A stretch of 64,000 nucleotides of DNA from Phaseolus vulgaris (lineage: Eukaryota; Streptophyta; Magnoliopsida; Fabales; Fabaceae). Below the pieces are notes generated by a model. The model was not told the DNA's origin. It made no database searches and saw only the letters and a list, made by a program, of their open reading frames with translations. The translations under genes were made by a program, and so were the position numbers. The stretch spans positions 8,223,227 to 8,287,226 of the forward strand of contig NC_023758.2 in the NCBI RefSeq assembly GCF_000499845.2, in the 5' to 3' direction. This document shows positions 11,085-21,600 of this stretch, in pieces (the first letter of the stretch is position 1; each line of letters opens with the position of its first letter).

Positions 11085-11929
11085 AGGGAAACATTAGAAA
11101 CCTCTTTTGTTATAGCATCTTTTAGGCTTTAGTTAGGAGCTTTAGGAGGGGGGGTGCATTAGTAGATAAGTGTAGGAGTAGAATAGGAGGTGCCAAAGTG
11201 AAGGAAGAGGTCACACCTTCCTCATGCCTTGTAAATAGGCGCCGGTTCTAGAATGTGTTTAGGGGGGAAATTTGAAATTGTTTAAGCTTGCATTTCAGCA
11301 CCTTAGGCTACAAATAGAGGTGCTTCCTTTGTAAATTTCAGATTTGAATTTTAGAAAAAAGAAACTATACTCAAATTTTGAGTGATCATTGGAGAGCTTT
11401 TGAGCCTTCTTCTCTAGTCTCATCTTGAAGGATCCATGGTGTCCTCAAGTGGCGGCAGCACACTCATCTAGGAGCATCCATCCTTCTAGTGGCGTGATCA
11501 TACAACCATTCACCCATCTTCTTGAGCACTCTCTTCTCCTTCCTTTCTTCTTTTGTTATTTCCTTGTCTTAGCTTGTTTCCTTGTTGAATTTGGTTCGGC
11601 AGTTTTAGCTTTAATTTGTGTTGCTTCGATTCTTTCATTATGCCTTGCTGTTCTTCATCTTTCTTCTTCATTTTCCAGCTTTTTGTTCGGTTCATTTTAA
11701 TTTCCAGCATTCAATTTCAGTTTGCTTAGCTTTTGTGCCTTTTTGTTCGGTTCAATTCGACAATAATTGGAACTTCTATATGAGTTTGTGTTTTGGCACT
11801 AGTTTTGGTGAGTTCTTGTTCATAGAACCTTGATCCATTTCTATGATAAAGTGCCTAGCTCTTAACCAACTCAAGATGATTCCTAAGAATATCAAGAATC
11901 ATTCTAATTGTGCTAGTGGAATCACATCA
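10895..11929 (+). repeat. 3' LTR of gypsy element 1
   Basis: Matches the 5' LTR from 10995 onward. I place its start at TGATGGAGATC (10895) because related LTRs in this window begin TGATG and end CATCA; this start is inference. The TATA box of the 5' copy is TACAAATA here (about 11309). The end at 11929 is followed by ATTTC. Confidence 0.7.
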
Positions 11930-12527
11930 ATTTCCATAATTAGATTGTTTACTTTTTTTTAATTATAAACTTGATGAAAACAATAATCTATCAATATTTA
12001 ATATTATTTGTTAGATCAAGACACTAAGGATTTTTAAGTTTGTTAATATTGGACTAGACTATTATGATTAAGATGTGAAGACTAGATTGTCGAGAGTAGA
12101 ATTTTGAGGTGTAGCACCAACCCTTCGAGGAAGACTCTTTGTAAAATCCCTTACTTCATGATTCTACACTCTTTTTACTTGATGATCCACACTTATTTGA
12201 GGAACATTTTAGCTTACAAAAAATGTTCTACATAAAAAAAAAAGACTTATTCCTTCTCAAAATTGATAATAATAACATATTTAAACTTGTTTATTATTCA
12301 TTTCGCTAATTTAAAATAGACTTTATCACATTTTCTTCGTAAGATATTTAACCAATTTCCTAAACTAAAACAAATGATGATTTTGGAAAGCTCCTTTATC
12401 ACCATTTTGCATCTTCTTTAGTAGTAAAACGAAGATATTATTGAAACATTGTTTGTAATTATATTTGTTACCTTATTCTCTTATATGGATTTTCGCACTT
12501 CATCCTCATTCTTGGCATCAGGCATCA
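11930..12527. other. AT-rich intergenic DNA
   Basis: No coding region or repeat that I can name lies between gypsy element 1 and the GTTGC target duplication of the next solo LTR. Confidence 0.4.
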
Positions 12528-13434
12528 GTTGCTGATGTTAATTGATTTTAGGATTGTTCATTTAGGTGACACTTTAGATTTATGATTGAGATTTTTAAGC
12601 AATTAAGAGTGAACACTACAAAAAAACGTGTATAATGCGGCAGTTATTTTCGCAAAAACTGGCGTTTTTAACCGCCGCATTATACGTCTGTGGCGGTATC
12701 GCGTATCACCTGAATTCTTGCCGCCACAAAGTTTAATGTGGCGGTCAAATGAGAACCGTTGTAGCAGACGCCATAGTATGCATTATATAATGTGACAGTT
12801 TTAAGCGTGCAATTGGCGTAATTTTAAAACTGAATATTAAATATTTAACTTTATTTTTAATATTTATAATAATTTATTTAATTCTATTTTATAATTTAAT
12901 TTCATAATATTATTTAATTTCATATAATAATTAAACTTTAATTTTATTTTTAATATTTATAATAATTTATTTAATTCTATTTTATAATATTAATTAATTT
13001 GATGTTATGTTTCATAATATGTATAATTAAGTTATAACATAAACTAATTTCATAATATAATTAAAATTGAGAAATATAATAATCAAAAGATGAGTTCAAT
13101 CATTCATTGAAAGAACAAAGTTGATAATGTGAAACTAAACCAAACAACAAGTAAATTAAATTGTCAAAATGTAAATTGTTTCACTTTCTAAACATATTAC
13201 AAGTAAATTATCAATCCTAATTTGTCTTACTCCCTCCACTTGATCTTATATTCTAGTTTGGTGATGGAGCACCACTAGCAACATCCGGTGCCTGGAATGT
13301 TAAAATATGTTTAAAATTAATTGACAATTTTTAAAAAATAAATGAAAACAATATTATAATAAAATTTTAAGTATAGTAATTTATACCTCATTAATAGATG
13401 CTTGTACCAAATTTGCTCCCATTGCAGCAAAATG

Positions 13435-15301
13435 TTACGGCACGTCTGGTCTAGAAGCAATGTAGGCTAGCATAGTATGCATTTGGCTCCTTACAACTGC
13501 AAGTTCAATTGCCATCTTTTCTACCTTTTCTTCAACATTTGTTGAAGACCCACCACTAGAGGAACCATTATTCATATTGCTTACCCTTGTTGTGGATTTT
13601 CTGAAAGCAAGGGTAGGACAAGCTCCATATGAAAGTCCTCTAACCCTCCCTGGATGTTCCTTTTCAAAAATGACACCAACAGGATCATTTGGAGATATAT
13701 GTGATGCAGTTTCTGGATTTTCCAGCATTAGCTCATCAATTTTATCCTACATAAAAATGGAAGCAACCAACTTTAATGTTCGTCTTCCCAAAACAGTCCA
13801 AGACAGTATCCAAAATAGCCCAAAACAATCCAAAACAGTCCAAAACAATATATACCCATGATAGAGACAATATGTTCCCAAAACAGTCCAAGGAAGTATC
13901 CAAAATAACCCAAAATAATCCAAAACAAGATATACCCATGGTAGAGACAATATGTTCCTAAAACAGTTGAAGACAATATCCAAAATAGCCCAAAACAATT
14001 CAAAACAATCCAAAACAATATATACCCATGGTAGAGACAAAGTGTTCCCAAAACAATCCAAAATAGTTCAAGATAGTATCCAAAATAGCCCAAAACAATT
14101 CAAAATAGTCCAAAACAATATATACCCATGGTAGAGACAAAGTGTTTCCAAAACAATCCAAAACAGTTCAAGACAGTATCCAAAATAGCCCAAAACAGTC
14201 CAAAATAGTATATACTCATGGCAGACACAATATGTTCCCAAAACAGTGTCCAAAACAGTATCCAAAATAGCCCAAAACAATCCAAAACAATTCAAAACAG
14301 TCCAAAACAATATATACCCATGGTAGAGACAATATGTTCCTAAAACAGTCCAAGACAGTGTCCAAAATAACCCAAAACAATCCAAAACAGTCTAAGACAG
14401 TATCTAAAATAGTCCAAAATAGTCCAAAACAATATCCAGATCAGTATCCAAATCCAAAATAGTATGTCTCAAAAACAGTATATACAAAAAAAAACAATTA
14501 CTTTGTTCAACATAAAGAAGAAAATGAGAGGTTCAAAACTGATATAATTAGAAGTTACCCCAATCTCCATAGCTTCATCATTAACATACGTGTCATTCTT
14601 CCTCTTGTGTGTGATCTTCCACATCTCAGCTCGGCCAATGTTCCTACCAGTCTCAATTTTCTATATATTCCAAAAAGGATAATATAATTACAAATGCGTT
14701 AGGAAACTTAGCATGTTCAAATGCGTCCTTTAGCAAGTCTAGAATCATGGTCATTTCTTTATCACTCATTCTACACATGCATTTTATATGATACAACTTC
14801 AACATGAATGATAACTTTGAATACTTGGTACAACCTTCATATAGTGGTTCATTATTGTCCTTCAACAACGCATCAAAGTTTGTATTTCCTTCACCATGCA
14901 ACATATCATCTTGTACACCATCATCTTGAGTACCCTCATCAATGTGATCATCGTGGTGCCCCCATAAACCCAAATGCATCGTTCAACATGTCTTCCATTG
15001 GATTATGAGATTCTATGACATCTTCAATGACATGCGCTCTTGGAATAACCACATACTCATTTCCACTTAGTCCTTCACCGTGCATATACCAAGTTTGGTA
15101 GTTTTGAGGAAAAGTGCTACATGTTAAGTGTTCTTGAACTACATCCCTTGTTTGCCACTTATTGAAACCACACTTTGAACACGGACACTTTATGACAACA
15201 CCATTAACATGTCCAAATGCAAATTCCAAAAATTCATTCAAACCATTTTCATATTCAATGGTGTTTCGTGGTTTAGAATTCCAACTCTTATCAATTGGCA
15301 T
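13435..15301 (-). pseudogene. CACTA transposase remnant (core deleted)
   Basis: Minus strand. From ATG at 15301 (MPIDKSWN), a transposase-associated domain with CPCSKCGFNKWQTRD and YQTWYMHGE continues, after a one-base shift in a G run near 14960, into the TNP2 N-terminal lead (FDALLKDNNEPLYEGCTK ... DAFEHAKFP) to about 14690. There the whole TNP2 catalytic core is missing. The sequence goes straight to a splice acceptor and a Transposase_24-like exon (14559-14660, GRNIGRAEMWKITHKRKND), an 812-base intron, and a last exon (13435-13746, IDELMLENPE ... PGRVRGLSYGACP). The stop at 13437 may be premature, since similar codons follow it. It cannot make an active transposase. Confidence 0.85.
13790..14470 (-). 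repeat. Minisatellite in the transposase intron, 10-bp internal period
   Basis: Tandem array of 80-102-bp units marked by tatacccatggtagagacaa and a TATGTTCC block (starts near 13871, 13951, 14041, 14141, 14231, 14333). Each unit is built of ten-base subunits such as CCAAAACAGT, CCAAAATAGC and CCAAAACAAT. It fills most of the intron between 13747 and 14558. The lack of stop codons in several frames on both strands is a by-product of the repeat, so the open frames here are not genes. Confidence 0.88.
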
Positions 15302-15840
15302 GACTACAAAACAAAACACCATAACAAAAAATTACTTACATAAATGTGTTAACTACATAAAATAGTTAATCAGAACCTACATTTACCAAACTAGCTTTTG
15401 GTAAATTTTATGGGTCACACAAACAAAATTTTAATTATACAACCAATCTATACGCTTCAAAACAGATCTGGATGGTTGAATATAAAGTTAGATCCAAACC
15501 AATTTGCAAGTTGGTTTGGATCAATTGTTGTCTCTATGAATTTCTTAATCATTCTATAAATAACCATTATCAAATAAAGAACATGTTGATGATGCAAACG
15601 ATTTTTCAAGGTGGGGTCATACTTATTCAGCCACAAGGCCAGCAAGGAGTTTAATCATCAACTTAAACCAGTGACAGGTTTCAATGAATCAATGTTTATC
15701 AAATAAAAGGTGATCTTTTCAATAATGCAGAACTATTCAAGGTACCAACAATATTTTATATCTGCAAACATGAAATACTTCTTCAACATAGAAATTTAGT
15801 TTCTTAAATATGGAAAATTAGTCTATAAGCTAACACAATG
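15302..15840. other. CACTA interior without recognised coding content
   Basis: AT-rich sequence upstream of the transposase start. It may include the 5' UTR or introns of the transposase gene. I recognise no domain. Confidence 0.35.
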
Positions 15841-16085
15841 CAGTCAAAATTTAACTACCAGTTATTCAAGGTTTCACAAGATCTAAGGTTAGCCATATAC
15901 AAATGTGTTACACAAGCTCAAAAACAATAAAACTACAATAAGAGTATCTTGCAAATGGCTAAAACCGACTCATGCTTAAGTAGAATAAAAATAAATGGCT
16001 AAACCTGAAATAAATTCCTGGGGTTGGACCTGAATTTGCAATATTATCCTGGAAAAGTATAGTGTAAGAAATAAAATAGAAAGGG
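15841..16085 (+). repeat. Direct repeat, copy 1, left of the captured gene fragment
   Basis: About 245 bases beginning CAGTCAAAATTTAACTAC, repeated at 17057-17297 with about eight differences seen by eye. It ends within a few bases of the carbonic anhydrase exon. Confidence 0.85.
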
Positions 16086-16089
16086 TTGT

Positions 16090-16762
16090 TGGTGCAGGTC
16101 ATCTTCAAATTAATGAAATTAATCACGTGCTCAACCAATGTCACTTGCATTCCCCCTCTGAACACACCATAGATGGCCAAAGGTAATCATATACTTCTTT
16201 TGAATTTATAGAGAATTAAATTATGATAATATCGCTCTAAATTTCATATAAATCTTTGCATATTTCATAAAAAAATACATGGTTTGTGCACTGTGGTTGC
16301 TTTGTGCCTTTGTTGTATATTGTTACCTGGAATATTTACCTTATACATGTAAAAAATACTGAAGGATAGAATTGCACTACAGGTTTGATCTAGAGTTACA
16401 CATAGTGCACGAAACTCCATCTGGACAGACAACTGTGATAGGAATACTGTACAAGATTGGAAGAAGACCAGATTCTTTCTTGTCATCGGTAAATTAAATT
16501 TTTGTGTGTCTCATTGTGCATGAATATGTCTAAGTCTGTAAAGGCTAATATATAATAAAAGTTGAAGTAAGACATGAACCCTTGCTTTTTGTAGTTAACC
16601 AATCATATAAAGGCCATTTCTAATAGCACGGAAGCAGAAAGAATGGTGGGTGTAGTTGACCCTAGGCAAATCAAAATTTTCTACAAGCAGTATTACAGGT
16701 ATATGGGCTCGTTGACTATTCCTCCTTGCACTGAGAATGTTTCTTGGACCATCCTTAGAGAG
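16090..16762 (+). pseudogene. Captured alpha-carbonic anhydrase fragment, three exons
   Basis: Three exons with GT/AG borders read one continuous frame: about 16090-16182 (GHLQINEI ... QCHLHSPSEHTIDGQ), 16383-16488 (RFDLELHIVHETPSGQTT), and 16595-16762 (VGVVDPRQIKI, YYRYMGSLTIPPCTENVSW). This is the middle of a plant alpha-carbonic anhydrase (zinc enzyme, CO2 + H2O to bicarbonate). All three zinc-binding histidines are present: H-x-H in QCHLHSPSEH and the His of ELHIVH; the family Trp between the first two is Leu. The signal peptide, N-terminal part and C-terminal end are absent. It lies inside the CACTA element, opposite in strand to the transposase, between 245-bp direct repeats. No stop or frameshift was seen in about 122 codons, which suggests recent capture or retained constraint. 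Confidence 0.87.
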
Positions 16763-17056
16763 GTACACGTGCTAACTATCTAGAATTTTAGTTATCTTAG
16801 TATGTTTATCATGAATGATGTTTGCTGCAAGGTCCTTCTCGTGGTTCAGCTTTTTTTTTCAGGTCTTTGAACATAGTATAAGTTTTAAGTGTTGTTGGGA
16901 CTTTTATACAAATTTTTGGGTTTGTTATTTTTTTTATCACTTATATATAAATGAATTAAAGAAAACATTTCAATGGTGTCACTATCCTTATACATAATAT
17001 ATCATCTGAAACAATTGAAAAACAAAAAACTAGACTCCTGTTACACTTGCTTTAAC

Positions 17057-17297
17057 AGTCAAAATTTAACTACTAGTTATTCAAGGTTTCACAAGATCTA
17101 AGGTTAGCCATATACAAATGTGGTTACACAAGCTCAAAAACAATAAAACTACAATAAGAGTATCTTGCAAATGGCTAAAACTGACTCATGCTTAAGTAGA
17201 ATAAAACTAAATGGCTAAACCTGTAATAAATTCCTAGGGTTGGACCTGAATTTGCAATATTATCCTGGAACAGTATGGTGTAAGAAATAAAATAAAC
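17057..17297 (+). repeat. Direct repeat, copy 2, right of the captured gene fragment
   Basis: Near-identical copy of 15841-16085 in the same orientation. Together the two copies bracket the carbonic anhydrase segment. Confidence 0.85.
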
Positions 17298-19200
17298 CTG
17301 CAAGAAAACAAAAAAAAAATAGCACGTTACACATTGGAAAATACATAAAAATAACCTTTAAGATCTAATTTTTAAACAATGCAGACATACAAGAACAAGT
17401 TGAGATAATTCATTTTATAGAGTTCAATGGTGTCAATTGATCCAAATAGAATACTTTTTGTAACGTAAATGTTGTTGTTTATTCATCTTATCTAATGACC
17501 AAATTTGAAGCTCCAATCCCAATTACGCTGCAGCATCGTGGAAAGCAAGCCACTTAGTTAGGACCATGCCTGGCTTCTCATTTGTCCTATTTTCCCACTT
17601 TCTTAGCTTTTCTTCACCCAAACTCTATCTTAAAGGATCCAAATCAATAATCCATAACTCAGATTCATGTTCCCTTCACGTTCCTATACTGCTTTGGGAC
17701 CAAACCCAACACAAAAAAACCAATGGATCATTGTCACTGTTTAAGCAAATTCTCGTGAAGCAACTTATCACATGCACAAAAAAAAAAGTCACTGCTTCCT
17801 CGTTGTTTACATCTAGTTTATTCATAAATTTATTTGATGGAACATTTGATGGGCATATACTTTTATCAAATCATAAATTTGACTGATTCTTCCACAGGAA
17901 TATTACGGGCCTTTTCCTTTTACCCCGATCATACTTTGGACTTTTCAAGGAAAATTAAGTCTACATAATAAAACAAAAATATGCTTATCCCTATCCCTAT
18001 CCCTATCCCTATCCCTATCCCAGCAAACCAAACGCTTATTCAGGAATTGAAGGGAGTTTAAAAATTTATCTCTGAAACTCCAAAAATAAATAAATAAATG
18101 AACTGTACAGTTCTATTATATTCTAACTCCATCTTAGAAATCATTACTTTCACGTTTCACGCCAAGTCCTCAATACAAGCACAAAAGAAGGCAAATTGGA
18201 AGCAGGATTTTAAAAAGAAAGAAAAGGAACCCATTTATTTATTTATTCTATAACCAAAAGTGCAAGCTGGAAGGACATAACAGAAAGCATTAAAACAGAG
18301 CTGCAGCAGCGCTTTAGTACTTGAAAGGCCAAAGTTATTGGTCACAACCACATCTCAAATTTGCATTCAAACTATGTTTAAGATTTGTAGTACCATGAAC
18401 CAAGTTGTCTACAACAACCCAATCAAATTCACCTGTTAACCAGTAATTCACCATGTGTAAGTTATAACTAACTCTAGTCATACATAAAAAAAAGTGAAAA
18501 CAAACAAACACATAAAAAGTGAAAACAAACAAACACATAACTTATACTCAGGCCATCTTTGTAGAATCAAAAGCATTTGATCTCTGAATAAACATAATGC
18601 AATATTCTCATCCACTTTTATATAAAAAAAAAGGAAAACACAAATCACTCTAGCAGCAACAACTAAACATAAAACCATTAAAAGATATGAAAATTAGGCA
18701 TTAGAGACAACACTAAGGTTGTGCTTTCTGTTAAAGAGTTTTGTTAATGGTGTAGCTGACATGACACTTGAAGATGTTATGAGCTCCAGTGCTTGACTGA
18801 ACCAACTACACTCACCCTAGTGAACTACAAACTGCGTGCAGCAGTGAACCAGTGAGGTAAAATATCTCATACACTTCTTTTGTTTTTCTTTTTCCTATCT
18901 CTTCTGCAACTATCTCATTCACTTATTTAGATCGACCTTGAATATATTTCAACAACAATTAGTTTGGGTTCAATCATTGCATATTATCAACTACTTTTAT
19001 TATTTTAAACACCATACATCTCTCTAATCAATAACAAATCTAAAAACTTTACGGAGCTAAAATTCATGGTTCCTTGTAAAAAGTTTTATATCACAACGAA
19101 TCACAAATCTGCTAACCACTTTTCACATATACATGGTGTGCAAGTGCAAAGAGAGAAGTACAGTGTGTGACTTTACCTGTTAACGATTTTAACGTATAAC
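17298..19200. other. CACTA interior, possible further captured sequence
   Basis: Non-coding or unrecognised sequence. One minus-strand stretch (about 18350-18440) looks like a terminal exon: an AG acceptor is followed by EFDWVVVDNLVHGTT and ends RCGCDQ-stop. I cannot name the protein. The plus-strand frame at 17566-17886 has no recognisable domain. Confidence 0.3.
17986..18021. repeat. (TATCCC)6 hexamer microsatellite
   Basis: Six perfect TATCCC units. It differs from the plant telomere unit CCCTAAA, so it is called a simple repeat. Confidence 0.9.
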
Positions 19201-19409
19201 AATTTCAAACAATACATTCCCAAGACAGAGGTTTAGGGTTTCGTGAGCACAAACCTGAAACAACCTAGCGCGGAGGCGGCAATGGCGGACTCAGGGTTTC
19301 TTGAAGGTCAAAGGAACAACCTTGAGCGGAGGTGGCAATGGCGGACAGATGAGTGGGTGTTAGGGTTTTGTGAAGGTCGCCTAAGGGTTTCGTGGGTCGT
19401 GAAGGTCGT

Positions 19410-19700
19410 GTTAGCGGAGAAGGGGAAGAGAAAATGCTGCTGGTTTCATGAAGACACTAGAGGGGGAAGACGTTGGTTTCCAAAGTGGGAGACAACACTG
19501 GTTTCCAAAGAAGGGGAAGAGAAAACGCTGTTGGTTTCATGAAGACACTAGAGGGGGAAGATGTTGGTTTCCAAAGTGGGAGACAACGCTGGTTTCCAAA
19601 GAAGGGGAAGAGAAAACGCTGCTGATTTCATGAAGATACTAGAGGGGGAAGACCTTGGTTTCCAAAGTGGGAGACAAGGTTGGTTTCCAAAGAGTGGGAG
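19410..19700 (+). repeat. 91-bp tandem repeat near the CACTA right end
   Basis: About two and a half to three units; TGAAGACACTAGAGGGGGAA recurs at 19449, 19540 and (as TGAAGATACT) 19631. It lies where the 5' leader of the minus-strand transposase transcript would be. The G-rich plus-strand frames across it are repeat artefacts. Confidence 0.85.
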
Positions 19701-20837
19701 GCACGGTTTCAAAAACAAAATCAGTTTTCAACAAATTTTTTATTTTTTTTTTAAATGAAAATAAAAAGGAATGGTATAGGAGGGAAAGCAAATGCGGGAA
19801 TCTTATTCTGAAGGATAATTGTGGCAGTTAAAAATGCCATATTCTAAAGGATCATTGTGGCGGTTACTAAAATGTCGTATTATACGGCAGATTGTGGCAG
19901 TTATTAATAATCGCCATATTAAAACCGTCACTTTATACATGTTTTTTTGTAGTGGAAAACCTAAGGAAAATCCCCACTGGACATTAACTTAACCAAGTGG
20001 TTAAGTAGATGTGAAGGTTTATTTCACAAAGGCAAAAGGAAAACACAATTATAAGGTGAAGATGATGACAAGATATGGTGCGGAATTAAACAATGAAAGC
20101 ATTAGCAAAAGGAAATGAACGAATAGAAAACAAGGAAGCAAAACAATAACATATTTATGAATTGAATGGAATGACAATGGAAGGAAAAGATGAAGGAAAA
20201 GGAAGCTTATGAGAAATGGAATTTGAGATGATGAACACGCCACTTGGATGATGAAATGACTCCAAGATAAGTGTTGGAAGCCGCCACTTGAGAGCTCTCA
20301 AATTCTCACAAGATAAGACTAAAGACTAAGAGGAACAAGCCTCACTAGCATCTCATACAAAATGTGCAAAGTAACTTTTCTCTATTTCATTCAACCTGTA
20401 AAATACACTAGGTAGGCCTCCTATTTATAAGTGAAGGAGCCTTGGAGAACAAGCTAAAGGGGTAGGATGGGAAAAGGGAAAAAATGGGCAGCCTTAGGGT
20501 TTGACTAAGTCAAACCTGCATCCTAGGCTTGTCCTTCTAGAAAGTAGGTCAAAATGCCTCCCAAAAAGGCTAGGAACAAGCTAAAATGCTACACACACAC
20601 CCCTTATTATGCTAATGGTACCTTATTCTAGCCTATCTTTGCTATTTGGACCCCTAAAGTGAGCCCAACTTATTTACAACATATTCTAAACATTAAAAAG
20701 ACCAGCAGGAAGAACTTTAGGTGCTCTGGTCCTTGTCCATTTCTCCCTCTGGTGAGGTCTCTACTTTAAGATGACTTCAGATTGTGTAAATTAGCATCCT
20801 TGGGCATCTCCTTAATGACTTGATTCGCATCAGTTGC

Positions 20838-21600
20838 CTTCCTAGACGACCACCAACTCAACCACTGATGCAATCCTAACTTGTTTTGGCTACTTCTTTG
20901 TTGTAGTTTTGTATGTTGCGGAAGAATGGACTTGGAAAGTGACATCAATTACTGAATTGAAGTTGGAGAAGATGTAATGAATAGGAGCGGTAGAGGCTTA
21001 GAAGAGGTGTGACCAACTTCTAAGAAGATTCAAGCAAAACACAAATAGAAGTGCAAACTTGAGAGTGAGAATTTGAAGACAAATGAGCTAGCAACTTGGG
21101 CAACATTTCATTATCAATTCAAATCTTATTTACAAAATGGCTAACATTAGTATTTATAGTGCTATGGGAAGCTAAGGTGAAATCTTTAACCCTAAAAACC
21201 CTTCACTCATAGAAAACACGCCATGTTTTCTATTTGCACTCTAGTAATTTATTTGTGCACCCTAGATGGTCTAGAGTTGCATTGGGTTCAAGGAGGCCCA
21301 ATTGTAACTTTAGTTTTTCTTTCTCTATTTACACCATACTCTAATTGGCCCAATACATGGCCCATGAAAATTGGCCCAAAATATGACCCAAGATAATGGC
21401 CGGAATACAAGCCCAAAATATAGCCTATACTGATTTGTACAAATTTATAAGACTAGGAAATTTGGAAGAAAAGTTAAAAATTAATTCTCCATAAACATAG
21501 ATTTTTCTGATCTCCCTCTTCTTCCATTCTTCTAGCTATGACCCTAGTTAAAAACCCAATGTGTATCCTTTCAGATGATCCTCCATCAACCACCTTATGA
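20838..21600 (-). repeat. Older LTR fragment (gypsy-like)
   Basis: Minus-strand sequence with the composition and layout of the gypsy LTRs here, including a CACTATAAATACT TATA-like stretch (about 21151-21163) and a CTTCCGCAA block shared with the LTR at 55.1 kb. The solo LTR at 12533-20832 inserted into or next to it. Its ends are not resolved; a short protein-like stretch at 20766-20948 (SLSKSILPQH ... NLKSS) could be a polyprotein tail but is not identified. Confidence 0.45.

Larger units (their letters stand above)
4287..11929 (+). mobile_element. Ty3-gypsy LTR retrotransposon 1 (CRM-like), inactivated
   Basis: An LTR pair (4287-5221 and its copy ending at 11929, offset 6708) encloses a primer-binding site, gag, protease, reverse transcriptase, RNase H and integrase in the Ty3-gypsy order. 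The aligned LTR parts differ at about eleven positions by eye in 935 bases, so the insertion is fairly recent. The coding region has a gag/pol frameshift, a TGA nonsense codon at 9175-9177 and a frameshift near 9405. The polyprotein frame runs into the 3' LTR and ends at 11084, as in CRM-type chromoviruses. I could not find a matching target duplication: ATTTC follows the 3' LTR, and the 5' end of the left LTR looks truncated. Confidence 0.9.
12614..19954 (-). mobile_element. CACTA (En/Spm) DNA transposon, non-autonomous, gene-capturing
   Basis: It begins CACTACAAAAAAACGTGTATAA and ends with the inverted copy TTATACATGTTTTTTTGTAGTG. The 3-bp target duplication GAA sits at 12611-12613 and 19955-19957. 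Both subterminal regions carry repeated (t)GGCGGT/GGCAGTT motifs, typical of CACTA ends. The minus strand carries remnants of the transposase (Transpos_assoc and Transposase_24-like parts) but no TNP2 core. The interior also holds an intronic minisatellite, a captured alpha-carbonic anhydrase fragment and tandem repeats near the right end. Length is 7341 bases. Confidence 0.93.
12533..20832 (-). repeat. Solo gypsy LTR, split by a CACTA transposon
   Basis: Without the CACTA insertion (12614-19957 including its duplicated GAA) the LTR is about 956 bases: 12533-12613 plus 19958-20832. On the minus strand it starts TGATGCGAATC (at 20832) and ends AACATCA (at 12533). GTTGC directly flanks both ends (12528-12532 and 20833-20837), the 5-bp target duplication of an LTR element. 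A TATA-like CTATTTATAAG lies near 20418. No internal domain is present, so it is a solo LTR left by LTR-LTR recombination. Parts (about 20280-20330) resemble the LTRs of gypsy element 1. Confidence 0.85.

Noticed and set aside
13735..14390. Overlapping Trp/Phe/Leu-rich frames on the minus strand, suggestive of membrane proteins
   Set aside because: They are translations of the CCAAAACA-type minisatellite inside an intron, repeated in several frames, without a real start or domain.
17986..18021. Interstitial telomere repeat
   Set aside because: The unit is TATCCC, not the plant CCCTAAA, and occurs only six times. It is treated as a microsatellite.
20947..20952. CATCAATTAC as the right border of the solo LTR
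   Set aside because: No matching duplication exists at the left end. The CATCA at 20828-20832 followed by GTTGC matches the left GTTGC exactly.
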